Source: Bombyx mori (Eukaryota > Arthropoda > Insecta > Lepidoptera > Bombycidae). Taken from it: a DNA stretch of 64,000 bases. Of the stretch, positions 54,450-64,000 are shown one piece after another (the first letter of the stretch is position 1; every line of letters begins with the position of its first letter). The notes below the pieces were generated by a model, which ran no database searches, was not told the DNA's origin, and saw only the letters and a list, made by a program, of their open reading frames with translations. The stretch covers positions 13,454,001 to 13,518,000 of the forward strand of contig NC_085116.1 of the NCBI RefSeq assembly GCF_030269925.1, in the 5' to 3' direction. The translations under genes were made by a program, and so were the position numbers.

Positions 54450-54476
54450 CCGCCCTTCACTGGGGATGAAGGGCGG
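54450..54476 (-). other. 3'-terminal hairpin of the nested R1-clade element
   Basis: Perfect stem CCGCCCTTCA / TGAAGGGCGG with a 7-nt loop, about 24 nt from the poly(A). Its position is comparable to the hairpins of the two larger elements, with an unrelated sequence. Confidence 0.65.
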
Positions 54477-54887
54477 GGCATGTCGGAGTCGAACCGACTA
54501 AAACCTCCTGTCTCTCAACAACCAACGTCCAAACCTCGCATGAGACAAAACTCATGAAAAGGCAAAAGGGGGGAAAGTGAAGCGTTTAGTGCGGAGCACA
54601 TCTCTCCCATCACCCTCCCCCTCGGGACGCCGGACTGGCGGTCGTCGGCGCCACGACCACCAGCCCTCTCGGTCGGCAGGCTATCCGAAGCCCGCCTAGA
54701 TGGCGCCGGTTAGAATGGTCTATCCTACGGAATACCCCGCTGGGTCAGAACCAGCGTGGGTTGAGGATAGCCGGCCTTCCATCACCCGGATGCTCATGCA
54801 TAAAACGCGTGCAGAGCAGCTTGCACGTCGTCTTCTTAGGCCCCCTTCGCCGGTCCCCAGGCCGACATGTGAGGGGACCCGAAACAC

Positions 54888-55815
54888 TTAGAGGGCCAGG
54901 GCTTGGGCGATATCCGCCTCCCTGGCCCCCGCTCGACGGCGGCGGGCCTGTGCGTCTCTCACGCGCCCCGCCGCCTCCTTCTGCGAGATGGTGCACTCGC
55001 AGAAGTCGAGCATCGCCTTCCACGACTCGTCGTCACCGAGCATCGATGCCACAACACTCGGCAACGACAAGTCGTTTCCTATTTTTGCGACGAGGGCACG
55101 GCGCCACCCCTCCCATGCGGGGCAGGCGACGAGCGTGTGCTCCGCCGTGTCCAAGTCGCAACCACAATGGTGGCACTCTGCCGTCGGCTCGGCTCGGATC
55201 CGGTGCAGGAACTCACCAAAGCAACCATGCCCAGTGAGCACCTGCGTGAGCCGGAAAGTGAGGCGTCCTCTGTCACGATTCACCCAGTTCACAAGAACCG
55301 GGCGAATCGCCTCGACGGTCCTACGACCAGCCGAAGGATCGGCCAGCCGTCTAGACCATGACTCCAGTACAGACCGCCGAGATTGGGCCCTCCGCGCTCT
55401 GACCACACTGGGGCTGGGACGCGCCACGCCCCGTACACGAAGGTCAGCCCGCCACTGATAGTCAGCAGCGAGCGCCTCCGCCTCCAGGACCCAAGGCGGC
55501 GTCCCAGCCAGTACACACGCCGCCTCGAAAGAGATGGTGCGATAACCACGGATGACCCTGACCGCGATGGTGCGTTGCGGCCGTTGCAGCAGCTTCGCTA
55601 CCCCCACGGCCAGGGACTGGCCCCACACGGGCGCCCCGTATAGGGCCATTGATCGCACCACCCCTGTATAGAGACGGCGCGTCACCTGGTCAGGCCCCCC
55701 AACATTGGGAAGGAGCCGGCTTAACGCGCCGGCCACCCCCAACAAACGAGGGACCAGATTCTGAAAGTGAGCACGGAAGGTCCAACGACTGTCTAGAATG
55801 AGGCCGAGGTACTTC
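54888..55815 (-). pseudogene. R1-clade ORF2, C-terminal fragment
   Basis: About 309 open codons from VKYLGLILDSRWTFRAHFQN through NVGGPDQVTRRLYTGVVRSM, the zinc motif C-x2-C-x8-H-x4-C (CHHCGCDLDTAEHTLVAC) and SWKAMLDFCECTISQKEAAG to the stop. It aligns with roughly residue 770 onward of the 1082-aa ORF2 proteins. The endonuclease and catalytic reverse-transcriptase domains are missing. The frame reads on into the flanking Bm1, so the apparent ATG is not a real start. Confidence 0.88.
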
Positions 55816-55919
55816 ACGGCTGCCCTACCCTTCAAACCGAAACGCATTACTGCTTCACGGCAGAAATAGGTAGGGTGATGGTACCTACCCGTGCGGACTC
55901 ACAAGGTCCTACCACCATA

Positions 55920-56807
55920 TCATATCATAACATGAAACAAAAATTGTGAATGCTTCATTACTTGATTCAACCTATTCAGTGTAGTTCAATATAGTTGATA
56001 TTTCTGGTTCTTGGTCGAGCACAGCTCATTTTACCTGTTTTTCGTTTTAATCAATGTCTGTGGAAAGTGGGTCGTACTACAGATGGACTTCAACACAGGT
56101 GAAAATGAAACAAATTACCTGGTAGAAGTACCTATAAAGCAATGATGGTCTACCTAACATTTTAATAAAAAAGCAATATTAAAATTATATAAGCTATGTT
56201 TACATTTTATTTCGTATATTTTCGATTTACCTTAACAATTTTATTATTGCTAAAAGGGGTACTAAAAGTTTATACTAAAACATATAGTGTTTAAAATGCA
56301 AAGTTTTGAATAAGCTTTAAGTGCATTTTAATGTATTATTTTCAATGTTGACTTTTAAATCCTAAACATAGAATAAAAATAAAAGAAGTTAAGAAGTTCA
56401 AAACAAAAATTAAGCTAACTTGAACTAACTTAGCAAATAATAAACTGATTCAACAAATTTATAATCAAATAACCCTTGAACAACTATAAACAAGTAATAT
56501 TAAAATAATTCACCTAAATAATTTCGAAGCTCGTAGGATCTTGACAAAATTTAATTAATTAGTAACGACATAATCTCAATTGGGAGAGTAGAATGTAATT
56601 TATTGAAACTAATCCAAATATGATTAAATTTGGAGCCCTGTATTACTTCACATCAACTATGTTTGTTCACCGCTTTAGAATTAATAGCTCATATTAATTC
56701 TATTCTGTATACTGTGATGTTCTGGTATAAAAAAATGTTAATAACAAATAATGGACTGTTGAAGCGACTTTAAGATGGTGCCGCTTCGTGAACCGTATCT
56801 GGAGACT
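55920..56807. other. AT-rich region, no gene seen
   Basis: About 890 bp without features. Confidence 0.45.
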
Positions 56808-57057
56808 AGTATTTTTTTTTATAGCTTAGATGGGTGGACGATCTTACAGCCCACCTGGTGTTAAGTGGTTACTGGAGCCTATAGACATCTACAACGTAAA
56901 TGCCGCCACCCACCTTGAGATATAAGTTCTAAGGTCTCAGTATAGTTACAACGGCTGCCCTACCCTTAAACCGAAACGCATTACTGCTTCGCGGCAGAAA
57001 TAGGCAGGGTGATGGTACCTACCCGCGCGTACTCACAAGAGGTCCTACCACCAGTAA
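56808..57057 (-). mobile_element. Bm1 SINE, full body
   Basis: T run, ATAGCTTAGATGGGTGGACG, all blocks, ending AAGAGGTCCTACCACCAGTA. Confidence 0.95.
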
Positions 57058-57074
57058 AGTTAGTGGCAACTATG

Positions 57075-57985
57075 ATAAAAATGCCATCGTGTCACATTGC
57101 TGTAGAGAAGTCTTGTTCTGACGTTGTCTTTAAATATTTACGGATGTATTTGAGTGCTAAATTTATATTCTTTAGAAACCACCGCACTCCAATGGCTAAC
57201 CTAATGAGGCGGAGATATGGAGGAACGCGATTACGAAGGTGCGAACCGCGTGATTAAACACATCTAGATGATGACCGAACTTTGCTCGCTTTTTTTTTAT
57301 AACGCCATCTTGTTGTATCTTTAAAACGGTTAGTTGCCCTCAATTAAGAAAAATAGTATTATTATTCGCCAATAGATGTCGGGAAGAGTTGATTATTGAA
57401 AACACGAATAAAACAACATTTTCCGAAAATAAATCGTAGCTAGATCGATTTATCGCCCCCGAAATCCCCTGAATACTAAATTTTATGAAAATCGTTGGAG
57501 CCGTTTCCGAGATTCAGATTATATAAGTATATATTAATATACAAGAATTGCTCGTTTGAAGGTATAAGATTATGCAAGTTTTGTAAAGCGTCACCTTATG
57601 ACGAATGAACGTCTTTTTCGGAGCGCAAATAATGGGTAAGAGCCTACAGAGGGTGAATGCGGCGCCGTCACGGATTGACTTTATATGAGATTGGAAGATT
57701 ATGGAGTTACTCGACATAACTTTTAGATGTTTGACTTGCCTGGCCCAAAGTATTGACTGGCCGAAAAAGGTGATCTGGGAATGACGTTCCTGCATCTTAC
57801 CACTGTTACTCCGTTGTACTGTTACCGATCCCTTCAGTGATCTGGAAGAATACAAATCTAGTAGGGGGACAGCCAACCCACTGCCCTTGAAGAGATTCTT
57901 CAAACCTCGTGCTTTGGAAAATATTTATTCAGAAACCAGTGCATTGTGGACAGTGCAACGGCCTTACAAAGCAAGGATCAACTCT
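57075..57985 (-). mobile_element. Jockey-type LINE relic interrupted by a Helitron-like element
   Basis: Two pieces, 57075-57263 and 57570-57985, are collinear with the polymerase C-terminus at 36480-37030 (TAGAAACCACCGCACTCCAA, GCGAACCGCGTGATTAAACA; then TTATGCAAGTTTTGTAAAGC, GCCTACAGAGGGTGAATGCG, TGCCTGGCCCAAAGTATTGA). About 25 bases of the LINE are missing at the junction. The second piece still encodes FFGQSILWARQVKHLKVM-like sequence with breaks. Dead copy. Confidence 0.8.
57264..57569 (-). mobile_element. Helitron-like non-autonomous element, copy A
   Basis: On the minus strand it starts TCTTATACCTTCAAACGAGC and ends CATCATCTAG. These are Helitron-type TC and CTAG ends. Very similar to 59551-59831, including TTGCCCTCAATTAAGAAAAA, TCGCCAATAGATGTCGGGAA and AGCCGTTTCCGAGATTCAGA. 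It sits inside a Jockey relic. No protein. Confidence 0.7.
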
Positions 57986-58692
57986 GTTCTAATTAATGAT
58001 GCATGATGTTAAAAAGGAGATGTCAAGATCACCTCAAACAACTTTTCATAGCTATTCCCGTAGAATATTCTGTATAAAAGTCTGCTTACGCTGCACAACA
58101 AAAAGGCGACTTTTTTACGTCTTCAACCTCAATAATCAAGAGCCAGTTATAAATCTGATTATATCTGCGGTTATTTCTTCAAAGTAAACACAAATTACTT
58201 TTACTTTTCAAGTCACATTCTATTCGCAATTAGGAAAATTTCAAACAAAAAAAAATAAAAAAAACGATAAAATTACATTGAATGAGCCCGTACTTTTGTC
58301 TTGCTCCGCGATTAACCCAAAACTGAATTCGGCAACGGAGAAATTTTATTACAATAATTCTAAATAAAGTCTCGGGGTCCATCATAACAAGGTCCCGCCC
58401 TCTCCTTCGAAACGCTTTGCCTTACGAAATATTTTAATACGGCCTATTCGAACAATGAAATAGGAGGTTTACGTTTGAAAATTCTAAATGACAACTGGTG
58501 AAATAACAGGGACAAACTTTAAATATAATATTATCAGAAGCAAATTACGCTTTGAACAGATTACATTTTGTAATAATACATAGTATGACTGGCTATTAAC
58601 CGAGCCTCTTGAAGCTACTACTGCGATTGCCCTTAAATCTGGTCGCCTAGTTGCTATCTTAATCATCAGTATACTGAGAAATATATATCTAG
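57986..58692. other. AT-rich region, no gene seen
   Basis: Short frames at 57996-58187 and 58484-58666 have no motif. Confidence 0.4.
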
Positions 58693-58898
58693 TATCTAGT
58701 TAAGTGGTTACCGGAGTCCATAGATATCTATCTACAGCGTAAATGCCGCCACCCACCTTGAAATACAAGTTCTAAGGTCTCAGTATACTTACAACGCCTG
58801 CCCCACCCTTCAAACCGAAACGCATTACTGCTTCACGGCACAAATAGGGCTGTGGTACCTACCCGTGCCGACTTACAAAAGGTCCTACCACCAGTATA
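58693..58898 (-). mobile_element. Bm1 SINE, tail-truncated
   Basis: From TAGTTAAGTGGTTACCGGAG through CGCCACCCACCTTGAAATAC and CGAAACGCATTACTGCTTCA to AAAAGGTCCTACCACCAGTA. The A tail and first ~40 bases of the plus-strand reading are missing. Confidence 0.9.
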
Positions 58899-59550
58899 TA
58901 CTTCGAAATATTCTGTTTGATACTTTAGAATGATTTAAGCCTTTTTGACCAGCGGAACTTTAACCTCGTTTAAGGTACATGAATATATATCTAGACAACT
59001 CTTTATTACACATAAAACAAACACAAGGACAAAATGAACGCTATAAAGCATTATAGAATTATAATTAACCTCGTTACAAAATAGACTGCATCCTATGCGA
59101 AACAACTAATGACTATGACATACCAAAAAAAATACAATGTACAAAAATTAACAACGTGACATATTATGCAGTGTTTTATGTTTGTACATAGTTTTATCAA
59201 TCATAAACAAATGAAATACATATACGTATATGACATATAATGCATACTTTTAAACAAATAAATAAACGTCTTAACGCTCAAAGGTCTTGATTGTTTTATT
59301 AAGAAGAAAAGTGCTTAATTACTTTTGCTTGGAAAAACTAAGCGATGATTGACGACGACTGATTCTATAACTGAATATCGCGGATCTGTTCTTCTCTTAC
59401 AAAAATTCTATTATACACATTCAAACTTATTTTAATTTATATATATTTAGTTCTGGACTTACATATTTATTCTTTACTTTTAGCTTTAAGCTAAATTTAA
59501 CGGCTGAATTAGATACCATAAATGGCTTGCACATATTAATTTAACAGATA
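58899..59550. other. AT-rich region, no gene seen
   Basis: No feature recognised. Confidence 0.4.
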
Positions 59551-59831
59551 CTAGATGATGATGGTTTTTTTTTATAACGCCATCATGTTGTGTCTTTAAA
59601 GCGGTTAGTTGCCCTCAATTAAGAAAAATAGTATTATTATTCGCCAATAGATGTCGGGAAGAGTTGATTATTGAAAACACGAATAAGACAACATTTTCTG
59701 AAAATAAATCGTAGCTAGATCGATTTATCGCCCCCGAAATCCTCAGTATACTAAATTTTATGAAAATCGTTAGAGCCGTTTCCGAGATTCAGATTATATA
59801 TACAAGAATTGCTCGTTTAAAGTTATATAAG
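59551..59831 (-). mobile_element. Helitron-like non-autonomous element, copy B
   Basis: CTAGATGATG at the left (minus-strand CATCATCTAG followed by T) and AATTGCTCGTTTAAAG at the right. Almost the same interior as copy A, about 280 bp. The 5' TC end is worn. Confidence 0.7.
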
Positions 59832-60273
59832 TCATTGCAACTAATAATGAATGGAAATTTTCAAATTATAAAAGCTACAATCGTGTACACACGACTTTAT
59901 ACAGCTATGTCGAGAAATGTAAACAGCATAGCAATATTTAATCATCGGCCGCGACTCCACCTCCAAAAGGCCAGAGCGAATTCGTATTTATAAACTTCCC
60001 GGGGTTTCAGAGCGGACATCCTAAATAAACTGCGAGTGCAAATAGCAAATAAAGAACCAAGACAAACGGTGTTGTGTTAGTTTGTGCACCTGTACAGAAA
60101 CCCCGTTTTTTTATTACAGTTATCATAAATTTGTCGTGAATAAACAAATAAGTCTGAATTTTTCGCAATTCTTTTTAGTACTATTATATTTTCCGATTTA
60201 TAAATTCATATCGAGATTTTGACTAAGGACAGAAGACGTAGGTAGCAAAGCTATATTCAAAATTGCAAATTGA
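59832..60273. other. AT-rich region, no gene seen
   Basis: No feature recognised. Confidence 0.4.
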
Positions 60274-60691
60274 TTATTATTTATCGTCTCATCATTATCC
60301 TGCCCTTCTCCCAGTCACCTGGGGTCGGCGCAACATGTTTTCTCCTTCCATACTCTTCTATCATATACCATTTCTTCGCTCAGTCCCCTCTTACCCATAT
60401 CGTCTTTCACGCAATCCATCCATTTCTTCTTAGGTCTACCTCTTCCTCTATATCCTTCCACGCTCATAGTTAACATTTTCTTACCAACCTCATTTTCATC
60501 TCGTCTCATCACATGTCTATATCATCCCAAACGCGCACTTCTCAGCTTCTCTGTCACAGGTGCCACTTTCAGACTTCCTCTAACATATTCATTCCGTATT
60601 CTATCCATTCTCGTTACTCCACGCATCCATCGCAACATTCGCATCTGAAAGGCGATTGCATGCAGCAGAGATGCGCCTTTATTATTTATCG
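60274..60691 (-). mobile_element. RTE-type LINE fragment with 13-bp TSD and inverted 5' end
   Basis: Insert 60287-60678 on the minus strand, flanked by TTATTATTTATCG (60274-60286 and 60679-60691). The main part matches the RTE fragment at 9664-10080 in reverse. The last ~30 bases (60649-60678, GAAAGGCGATTGCATGCAGC and AGAGATGCG) are in the opposite orientation to the rest when compared with 9693-9724, a twin-priming-like 5' inversion. Confidence 0.85.
60315..60512 (-). pseudogene. RTE-type polymerase C-terminus
   Basis: About 65 codons: RRDENEVGKKMLTMSVEGYR, RGRPKKKWMDCVKDDMGKRG and the end EKTCCADPR, almost the same as the fragment at 9686-10048. Upstream the frame is broken (deletions relative to that copy). 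No catalytic core. Confidence 0.85.
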
Positions 60692-60899
60692 CCTATCAGG
60701 TTAAATTCTGACGTTCTTTACTAAAGGAGTCAGTCAGTTTGTATTGTTTGTCTAAGGTACAAACAGACGAGAAATCTTAACGTGGGTATGTTGAATGTGA
60801 AAATTATTATTATCCCGTGATGATTTACATAATATGTATGGTTGTCCTACCTACCTCATCTCGTCTGAAAATGGTTCTATTGACTATACCCATATAAAG
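60692..60899. other. Region with no gene seen
   Basis: No feature recognised. Confidence 0.35.
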
Positions 60900-61073
60900 T
60901 GTAGTATAGAGCTTGTGTCCAAAGACGGGGCTTCCTATGTGCACCTTCAAAGGAGCATCAGAAGAATTCATCAGCAACAGACCGCTCTTGAACTTGCCGA
61001 CGTCTATGATCGATGATAGCTCCCTATCAGAGAGACCGTGCAATCATCTGCCCTCAAAGGCAATAAAACTCAC
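60900..61073 (+). mobile_element. Possible CR1-type LINE 3' end, degenerate
   Basis: CTTGCCGACGTCTATGATCG, CGTGCAATCATCTGCCCTC and AAAGGCAATAAAA follow the order of the sense 3' end of the CR1-type LINE at 43716 (GACGTCCATGAGCGACGG, CGTATGCTCGTCTGCC, AAGGCAATAAAA). Overlapping frames on both strands here are not convincing genes. Confidence 0.45.
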
Positions 61074-61301
61074 AATACCCCATGACAAAATAAGCCCTTC
61101 TCATTCGAGACAATGAAGCGACAAAATTAACACCATAAATACTTAAAGGCGCCGCTCTTAGTAAATAAAATTGAATTTAACGTTCGCATTTTGATCGTCC
61201 GAGTTTACTATTTGTTTTATAGGTACATAGGATTTTGGGGAGCAGGGGCGCTGTGTCGCTACATTTCGCTCAAATTTGACGTATTGTTTTCTCTTAGACT
61301 T
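61074..61301. other. Region with no gene seen
   Basis: No feature recognised. Confidence 0.35.
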
Positions 61302-61662
61302 TTTTTTTATTGTTTGGGTGGGTGGACGATCTCATGGAACACCTAGTATTGAGTAGTTTTCAAAGCCCATAGACATCAACAACGTAACGCATCGCTGTTT
61401 CAGGGTCAAATATACAGGGTGCTGGTACCTACTCGTGCGAGCTCTCTTAAGGTGCGGATTACGCAAATTAGTATTTTCATAGATCGTAATTTTTAATGTT
61501 ATTATATTATTCATTGATCGTGAAAATCACTCGTGAACATGTGTTACATACGTATTACATTAGAAAGATTGATAAGCGCTTACGAGATTCAAACATCGGC
61601 ACAGTCGCATCCTTGGATGCGAATGTACCGGACGTGTTATCGTTTAGGCCACGGTGATCTCG
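61302..61662 (-). mobile_element. Bm1 SINE, full structure with tRNA-like head, degenerate
   Basis: The body (TTGTTTGGGTGGGTGGACGA to CTCTCTTAAGGTGCGGATT) is shortened and worn. It is followed by the linker (CGTGAAAATCACTCGTGAAC) and head (ACGAGATTCAAACATCGGC, GATGCGAATGTACCGGACGT and TTTAGGCCACGGTGATCTC). Confidence 0.8.
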
Positions 61663-62161
61663 AATATTACGGGTTTGTTAGTTCATGATCTATCTGCTTA
61701 TTAAATTGCTGTGAATGAGTTATCTATAATTTTCTTCACTCAATCTGAAAAACGCGATAAACCCCTTATCCATTGCAAACGAAAACATCAGACAGATTTA
61801 TCAATATGAAGTTAACTGGATGATATGATGGTTTTCGACAGCAGCTTAACAGGCAAGAGCATTGTGAGCTCATGTGGCCACAAAATTATCTCTATCATCA
61901 ATGTATTACACAAAAAACTCTACCGCTATCTCAGTTTTAGAACAAAATATCCAATCACTCAACATCATGAAGGGATTTAATTAAAATATATATTTATGAT
62001 TCAGTCTCTCGTTCTTTGACATTATAGTAATTTCAGCGCTTGAACTATTTTAATTTTTCGCGGACAAAAAAGGCGCGAGATCAAAACTGTAAAAGTATTT
62101 TTAATTGTGTCTACTACTCACGAATACCAAAATTATGCTATACAGCAAGTCGTTAAATTAT
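61663..62161. other. AT-rich region, no gene seen
   Basis: No feature recognised. Confidence 0.4.
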
Positions 62162-62380
62162 TTATGAACGATTCCAGTCTGCATACGTGACGTTGTTTGA
62201 CATGGGGTTAAAACATTCCAACTTTTCAGAGAGTTTGTAGAACATTATGTCGAACATGGGATAGCTGGTAAAGCCAATGTTGCTATAAAACGCATTATGT
62301 CCGTCGTTGCATGTTTTTGCATGTTCAATGTTCAGCAGGGTCGCATTTAGTTGAATTTTTAGTAGCTTCAGCGGCTTCGG
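62162..62380 (-). CDS. Possible 3'-terminal exon of an unknown host gene
   Basis: On the minus strand a frame without an ATG start runs 72 codons from an AG (62381-62382, in sense TTCCATAG) to TAA (62162-62164). It contains LKLLKIQLNATLLNIEHAKT, CNDGHNAFYSNIGFTSYPMF and FYKLSEKLECFNPMSNNVTY. The composition is protein-like: balanced residues, two cysteines and mixed aromatics, unlike the Lys/Asn/Ile-rich chance frames nearby. No family recognised. The acceptor lacks a strong pyrimidine tract. It could also be a transposon remnant or chance. Confidence 0.3.
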   Translation of the reverse strand, partial: PKPLKLLKIQLNATLLNIEHAKTCNDGHNAFYSNIGFTSYPMFDIMFYKLSEKLECFNPMSNNVTYADWNRS

Positions 62381-62939
62381 CTATGGAACTTCACATGCAA
62401 CACAATGTCTAACTGGATATAAGAGCAGTCGAAATATTACTTCCCTTTCATTACGACCACTTTGTGGGCATAATTAATTAAAACCGTGCGTGCTCACCAA
62501 ATACATACCATTAGTACTAAAGATTAAGGTTTGAGGAACAGTCAAGTAGGACAATATAACAAAATACTACCGGTAACAAAGGTTTAAAAAAGCCAGTTTT
62601 TGGACACTCGATAATTGTGATTTTTAGTCCAACAACTCTATATATGATCATCTAAGAACTTTGGTCTCGATATATTTTTTGCAAATTTGCTTCATTGAAA
62701 CCATATTACTAATTAGCTAAGAAATGTGCACCGGATAAATCAGTGAGCGCTAATGCTAGGTACAGAACCGATACAGCGAATGCTACAGCTCGCGTATGAA
62801 GGTATCGTTGTTTCTTAAGCTGCAGGAGCAGAAGAAGACACACACGGCTTCTAAAATAGCCAAACCACGGGACTACCTTCGCAATAATTCGGATCCGTGT
62901 CGTCCTAGCAGTTGATTCGCGTAGTTAGTCAGAATTTTC
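62381..62939. other. AT-rich region, no gene seen
   Basis: If 62162-62380 is an exon this would be intron; no further exon is evident. Confidence 0.35.
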
Positions 62940-63215
62940 TAACTAAAGTAAAATCTGTCTTGCCTTATGAGGGAGCCAGCCAGCGTAGAGAGCCCACAGA
63001 CATCCTGAGGCAAGATCTGGAGTGAACCCCCAGAGCAAGCGATAAGTGGGCCATCCCCAAGAAACCCAGAAGCGTACAGGAGCAGGGAGATGAAGATATT
63101 CGGGTTAACCTGTTCCGCAATAAGGTGTGTAGCCCAAGGTCGATTGTGATGGTGAAATACTGTTGAAACACTCTGCCCTACCTGGGGTCTTAAGAACTTC
63201 AACAATAAAAAACAA
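62940..63215 (+). repeat. GC-balanced segment ending in an A-rich tail, unclassified
   Basis: Base composition rises compared with both flanks, and the segment ends AACAATAAAAAACAACAACA. This looks like the 3' end of a plus-strand retroelement (SINE or LINE), but the sequence is unlike the other families in the window and I see no TSD. Minus-strand frames over it have no motif. Confidence 0.35.
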
Positions 63216-63361
63216 CAACATCTTAATCTCGATTGAATTTAGTTTTGTAGATCGCAAAAGATCGCAGTCGTTTTATGAACACTAAAATTTTCAATAAAAT
63301 ACTAATCATAATATTTTTATCGTAATACAAAACAAAATATGTATGACAGAAAACAATTCAG

Positions 63362-64000
63362 TTTTTTTTTTTTTTTTTTTTTTTTTTCCTACCTAAGCTG
63401 AGAGCCTTGAGAGGCTATGTCAGCGTAACCCTAACTTTTGTAGGTGAGCTCACGGGGCTCAAACCTGATGACGTTGCTAACACGAACCCTAGCAAGAGTC
63501 GTGCTTCGCAGAATCTACCACCGGATCGGAAACGCGACCCACTGAGAAGATCCGGCGAGAAACTCAGTGGGCTGTGTCTGAGAGTTAATTTACTCGTCGA
63601 GCCCTTCGTCGCAAGCGACGGGTTCGACGAGAACGGTGACCGGTGCTTGAAGTACCTAAAAGCACCGTTAGTGGATCGGGAGGATCCGAGATGACGTGTT
63701 TTGGGCGACGTCGACTGCTTTCCATTCTGTCCGCAGGATCGGGAATGTAGTTACCGGCGGCCACGATGAGAGGGTTCTCGTGTCGTGCCGCTTTATCGAA
63801 GTGGCACATGGACGCCGACTGCAGATACTTACTGATGGACCCTAAGTCCAGGTCGTCATGGAGGTCGACGTTCCTGACGAACCACGGGGCTCCGACGGCT
63901 ATCCTGCAAAAACGGGATTGAATGATTTGAAAGGATTTTAAGTGTATGCGGGCCGCGTGAGCGAACACTACACTTGCATAGGTCATGACGGGGCGTATGC
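63362..64000 (-). mobile_element. Jockey-type LINE (family 2), runs off the right edge
   Basis: Poly(A) of 26 nt (T at 63362-63387), 3' UTR to 63584, then polymerase coding sequence to the window end. The best copy of this family here and the reference for the relics at 2050, 13741, 39190, 48285 and 50516. Its 5' end is outside the window. Confidence 0.9.
63585..64000 (-). CDS. Jockey-type reverse transcriptase, C-terminal part (partial)
   Basis: About 138 open codons reading in from the window edge: IRPVMTYASVVFAHAARIHL, QSRFCRIAVGAPWFVRNVDL, KYLQSASMCHFDKAARHENP and an Arg-rich end (RSRRTRRLRRRARRVN). It closely resembles the C-terminus of the family 1 protein at 36258. The catalytic motifs lie outside the window, so intactness cannot be judged. 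Confidence 0.85.
   Translation of the reverse strand, partial: IRPVMTYASVVFAHAARIHLKSFQIIQSRFCRIAVGAPWFVRNVDLHDDLDLGSISKYLQSASMCHFDKAARHENPLIVAAGNYIPDPADRMESSRRRPKHVISDPPDPLTVLLGTSSTGHRSRRTRRLRRRARRVN

Larger units (their letters stand above)
54359..55815 (-). mobile_element. R1-clade retrotransposon, 5'-truncated, nested in Bm1
   Basis: Minus strand: poly(A), a ~460-nt 3' UTR (54427-54887) and the C-terminal third of ORF2. It is related to, but a different family from, the elements at 21851 and 28902. The truncation point is exactly at the TSD (55815/55816). Near the 3' end is a perfect 10-bp hairpin (54450-54476). Confidence 0.9.
54212..55919 (-). mobile_element. Bm1 SINE split by an R1-clade element
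   Basis: The left piece (54212-54358) carries the tail half up to ACGGCTGCCCT. The right piece (55816-55919) resumes with ACGGCTGCCCT and runs CCTTCAAACCGAAACGCAT to CAAGGTCCTACCACCA. The two pieces together make one near-complete Bm1. The intervening 54359-55815 is the R1-clade insert. Confidence 0.93.

Noticed and set aside
60825..61043. Overlapping 60-72-aa frames on both strands
   Set aside because: They partly overlap a degenerate CR1-type 3' end and have no motif.

Overview
The window is a piece of a lepidopteran nuclear genome, almost certainly a silkworm (Bombyx). The main evidence is about 28 copies of one SINE that I recognise as Bm1: in sense it begins ACTGGTGGTAGGACC, ends in AATAAAA, and full copies carry a tRNA-like head. 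Moth-type LINEs and Helitron-like repeats agree with this. I see no rRNA gene, tRNA gene, CRISPR array or convincing intact host protein-coding gene. The background is AT-rich and looks intergenic or intronic, filled with insertions of different ages.

Layout. 1-21.8 kb: AT-rich DNA with Bm1 copies, short Jockey-type LINE relics, a solo LTR (7744-8128), two RTE-type LINE fragments (one inside a Bm1), a textbook hAT-type MITE with 8-bp target duplications (11228-11516), a Helitron-like end and one copy of a ~400-bp unclassified repeat. 21.85-35.7 kb: two GC-rich, nearly full-length R1-clade non-LTR retrotransposons in direct tandem, both on the minus strand. Each has an open ORF1 (gag-like, three CCHC knuckles) and an open 1082-aa ORF2 (endonuclease, reverse transcriptase, CCHC), joined by a TAATG stop/start overlap. 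35.7-37.8 kb: a Jockey-type LINE nested inside another, both with target duplications, ending in an 89-nt poly(A). 38-54 kb: more Bm1, LINE relics, a CR1-type LINE end, a Helitron and the second copy of the ~400-bp repeat. 54.2-55.9 kb: a 5'-truncated R1-clade element with a 69-nt poly(T) inserted in a Bm1. 56-64 kb: Bm1 copies, a Jockey relic interrupted by a Helitron-like element, an RTE insertion with an inverted 5' end, one possible host terminal exon (62162-62380, minus) and a Jockey-type LINE running off the right edge.

How the parts relate. In each R1-clade element ORF1 should package the RNA, and ORF2 should nick the target and reverse-transcribe. The TAATG overlap implies ORF2 translation by termination-reinitiation, as shown for the silkworm R1-clade element SART1. 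Bm1 has no protein of its own; its last ~55 bases closely resemble the 3' end of the CR1-type LINE at 43716-44425, so that LINE family is the likely source of its reverse transcriptase. The most interesting material is the tandem R1 pair: a 13-bp sequence repeated at both left borders, a mosaic ORF1, and a 5' hairpin with a TTAGG-like loop. All family assignments come from reading motifs; no database search was possible.
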